Shown here piece by piece: positions 6,490 through 8,426 of a stretch of DNA of 8,426 bases. Position 1 is the stretch's first letter, and each line of letters opens with the position of its first letter. The position numbers and the translations under genes are program-made. The stretch covers positions 666 to 9,091 of the forward strand of contig DBME01000373.1 of the NCBI GenBank assembly GCA_002298155.1, written 5' to 3'. Under the pieces are notes generated by a model, which worked only from the letters and a program-made list of their open reading frames with translations, was not told where the DNA came from and ran no database searches. This stretch comes from Holophagaceae bacterium UBA706 (GTDB taxonomy: Bacteria > Acidobacteriota > Holophagae > Holophagales > Holophagaceae).

Positions 6490-8426
6490 TCAGCGGCGGT
6501 TCTTCACGTAGGTCTCAAGCCAGGTGTCCTGCTCCCACAGCATGTGCAGGAGGTTCTCCCGGGCCGCGTAGCTGTGGCTCTCCATGGGCAGGAGGACCAG
6601 CCGCGCCGTCCCGCCGAGGCCCTTGATGGCCTGGAACAGGCGCTCGCTCTGGAGCGTGAAGGTGCCGGGGTTGTTGTCCGCCTCGCCGTGGATCAGGAGG
6701 ATGGGGGCCTTGATCTTGTCGGCGTGGTCGAAGGGGGACATGGCGTGGTAGAGCCCCGGCACCTGCCAGTAGGTGCGCTCCTCGGACTGGAAGCCGAAGG
6801 GCGTCAGGGTGCGGTTGTAGGCGCCGCTGCGGGCGATGCCCGCCGCGAAGAGGTCCGAATGCGCCAGGAGGTTGCCCACCATGAACGCGCCGTAGCTGTG
6901 CCCCACGCACGCCACGCGCCGGGGGTCGCCCACGCCCAGGCGGTCCACCTCGTCGATGGCGGCCTTGGCGTCGGCCACGAGCTGCTCGACGTAGGTGTCG
7001 TTGGGTTCGGCCTTGCCCTGGCCGACGATGGGGAACTGGGTGTTCTCCAGCACGGCGTAGCCGCGCAGGGTCCAGTAGATGGGGCTGGCCCAGAAGGGGC
7101 GGGAGAACCGGTGCGGGGATTCCCGCAGCTGGCCGGCGGTGCTGGCGTCCTTGTACTCCATGGGGTAGGCGTCCATGAGCACGGGGAGCTTGCCGTCCCG
7201 GGCAGGGTCATAGCCCGGAGGGAGGTGGAGCGTGGCGCTGAGGGCCACGCCGTCGGCGCGCTTGTAGGTGATGGTCGACTGCTTCACGCCGTCCAGGGCC
7301 TTGAAGGGGTTGGGGAAGGCGGTGACGGGCTGGAGGCCGCCCTTGGCGCCCACCGTGCGCAGGAAGAGGTTGGGGAAGGTGCGGGGCCCCTCCACGTAGT
7401 TCAGGAGCCGGACGTGATCGGGGTCCAGGACCTTCACGATGCGCTCGTACGTGGTCTTCCCCTCGGCGCGCCACAGGCGCGTGGTGTGGCCGGTGCCCAG
7501 GTCGAAGGCGTCCAGGAAGGGCCGGTTGCCCTCGGGGGAGCAGCCTTCGCCCTGGAGGAAGAGCCGCTTGTGGTCCGCGCTGAAGCGCAGGACTTGGGCG
7601 TTGAACGCGTTGGGCGCCAGGACGAACATCCCCGGATCGGCATAGTCGTCCTCGCTGGAGCGGTCGAAGATCACGCGGCCTTCCGGGTTGGCCGGGTCCC
7701 AGCGGCAGACGCGGGTGCGCCGGGTCTTCCACCAGGAATCCACGAAGATCGTGGTGCTGGCATCGCCCCACAGGGCCTCCATGAAGCGGTGGGGGGTCTT
7801 CCACAGGAGGACCGGCTGGCCCTTGAAGGGCGCCGCCAACTGCAGCACGGAATCCCGCAGGGCGGCTTCACGCTTGGGATCGCCGCCGTCCAGGGCCTCG
7901 GCCCACACGGCCGTGGCGGGCACGTCCTGGCGCCAGCTGAAGTTGCGCCTGCCGGCCTCAACCGCGTCGAAGTCCAGGGGGACCTGGTCCTGGAGGGGCT
8001 TGTCGACCAGCTCGACCTCGGTGGCTCCTGTGATGTCCACCACGCGGGCGCGGTAGGGGAAGCGGTCCAGCTGGAGCTGGTAGGAGAAGGGGCGCCGGAC
8101 CTCGGTCACGAGGAGATGCGCGCCGTCGGGGGAGATCTCCAGTTCCCGGTACATGGCCGGGGGCAGGACGGGGGTGACCTTGCCGTCAAGCCCCACCCGG
8201 TTCACGGCGACCGTGGCGTAGTAGACGAAGCGCTCCTCGTCCGCGGGGTTGCGCAGCAGGTCCTGCAGGGTGCGGGAGGGCGCCTTCACGCCGGTGGCGA
8301 CCTGGACATTGGGGCCCTGGGGCAGGGCCGCGGCTTCGGGGCAGGGGGCCAGGGTGGGCCGCATGCGCACGAAGAGGGACTTGCCGTCGGGGGCCCAGCC
8401 GTAGGGGGCGCCCAGGGTCGAGCTGA
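6490..8426 (-). CDS. S9D-type serine peptidase, glutamyl endopeptidase-like; 5' end outside window
   Basis: The frame stays open to the window edge; 644 residues are visible. Numbering below starts at the GTG at 8370, and 18 more residues ([18 protein letters not shown]) precede it. The sequence closely follows plant chloroplast glutamyl endopeptidase (CGEP, MEROPS S9D), which cleaves after Glu. Shared landmarks include [56 protein letters not shown] and [15 protein letters not shown] β-propeller covers roughly the first 370 residues, followed by an α/β-hydrolase domain with the triad S492 (GHSYGAF), D565 (GEADNNPG) and H599 (ESHSYAARE). By comparison with CGEP about 150-200 residues, possibly including a signal peptide, are missing upstream, so its location cannot be judged. 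It precedes the helicase by 5 nt on the same strand. The GTG/ATG codons at 8370/8364 are internal, not starts. Family membership is very secure; Glu specificity in bacteria is inferred. Confidence 0.94.
   Translation of the reverse strand, partial: SSTLGAPYGWAPDGKSLFVRMRPTLAPCPEAAALPQGPNVQVATGVKAPSRTLQDLLRNPADEERFVYYATVAVNRVGLDGKVTPVLPPAMYRELEISPDGAHLLVTEVRRPFSYQLQLDRFPYRARVVDITGATEVELVDKPLQDQVPLDFDAVEAGRRNFSWRQDVPATAVWAEALDGGDPKREAALRDSVLQLAAPFKGQPVLLWKTPHRFMEALWGDASTTIFVDSWWKTRRTRVCRWDPANPEGRVIFDRSSEDDYADPGMFVLAPNAFNAQVLRFSADHKRLFLQGEGCSPEGNRPFLDAFDLGTGHTTRLWRAEGKTTYERIVKVLDPDHVRLLNYVEGPRTFPNLFLRTVGAKGGLQPVTAFPNPFKALDGVKQSTITYKRADGVALSATLHLPPGYDPARDGKLPVLMDAYPMEYKDASTAGQLRESPHRFSRPFWASPIYWTLRGYAVLENTQFPIVGQGKAEPNDTYVEQLVADAKAAIDEVDRLGVGDPRRVACVGHSYGAFMVGNLLAHSDLFAAGIARSGAYNRTLTPFGFQSEERTYWQVPGLYHAMSPFDHADKIKAPILLIHGEADNNPGTFTLQSERLFQAIKGLGGTARLVLLPMESHSYAARENLLHMLWEQDTWLETYVKNRR

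Noticed and set aside
5072..6511. A 479-codon plus-strand open frame antisense to the helicase.
   Set aside because: Val/Gly/Leu/His-rich shadow with no recognisable domain and no ribosome-binding site.

Overview
The window is a high-GC stretch with dense, mostly minus-strand coding and strong G/C preference at third codon positions. The signal peptides, a β-barrel outer-membrane protein ending in phenylalanine and a small periplasmic binding protein indicate a Gram-negative (diderm) host. The overall gene style would suit Acidobacteriota of the Holophaga/Geothrix type, but that placement is an impression and not something the sequence proves.

Layout. (1) Positions 1-2949, minus strand: a tightly coupled three-gene unit read in the order outer-membrane porin-like protein, small secreted PstS-like (phosphate-binding-like) protein, membrane sensor histidine kinase. 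The kinase is cut by the window's left edge just after its ATP-binding G1 box. The junctions are TGATG and ATGA overlaps, so the three products are probably made together. The likely picture is a barrel that admits a ligand, a small periplasmic protein that binds or presents it, and a two-TM kinase with a CHASE8-like sensor that reports it. (2) Positions 2950-3145: a 196-nt divergent intergenic region holding the porin Shine-Dalgarno, a hairpin next to it, and two further inverted repeats. (3) Positions 3146-3865, plus strand: an orphan two-TM protein whose middle part resembles the periplasmic domain of ExbD/TolR but which lacks the ExbD membrane aspartate. (4) Positions 3911-8426, minus strand: a two-gene unit. 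An S9D-type serine peptidase (chloroplast glutamyl endopeptidase-like, N-terminus outside the window) is followed after 5 nt by an 857-residue Ski2-like DExH helicase carrying a DUF3516-type C-terminal half.

No tRNA, rRNA, CRISPR array, insertion sequence or integrase was seen. The most interesting item is the porin / PstS-like / sensor-kinase unit, which looks like a complete envelope-sensing module with unknown ligand. Next are the divergent ExbD-like protein and the structured intergenic region between them.
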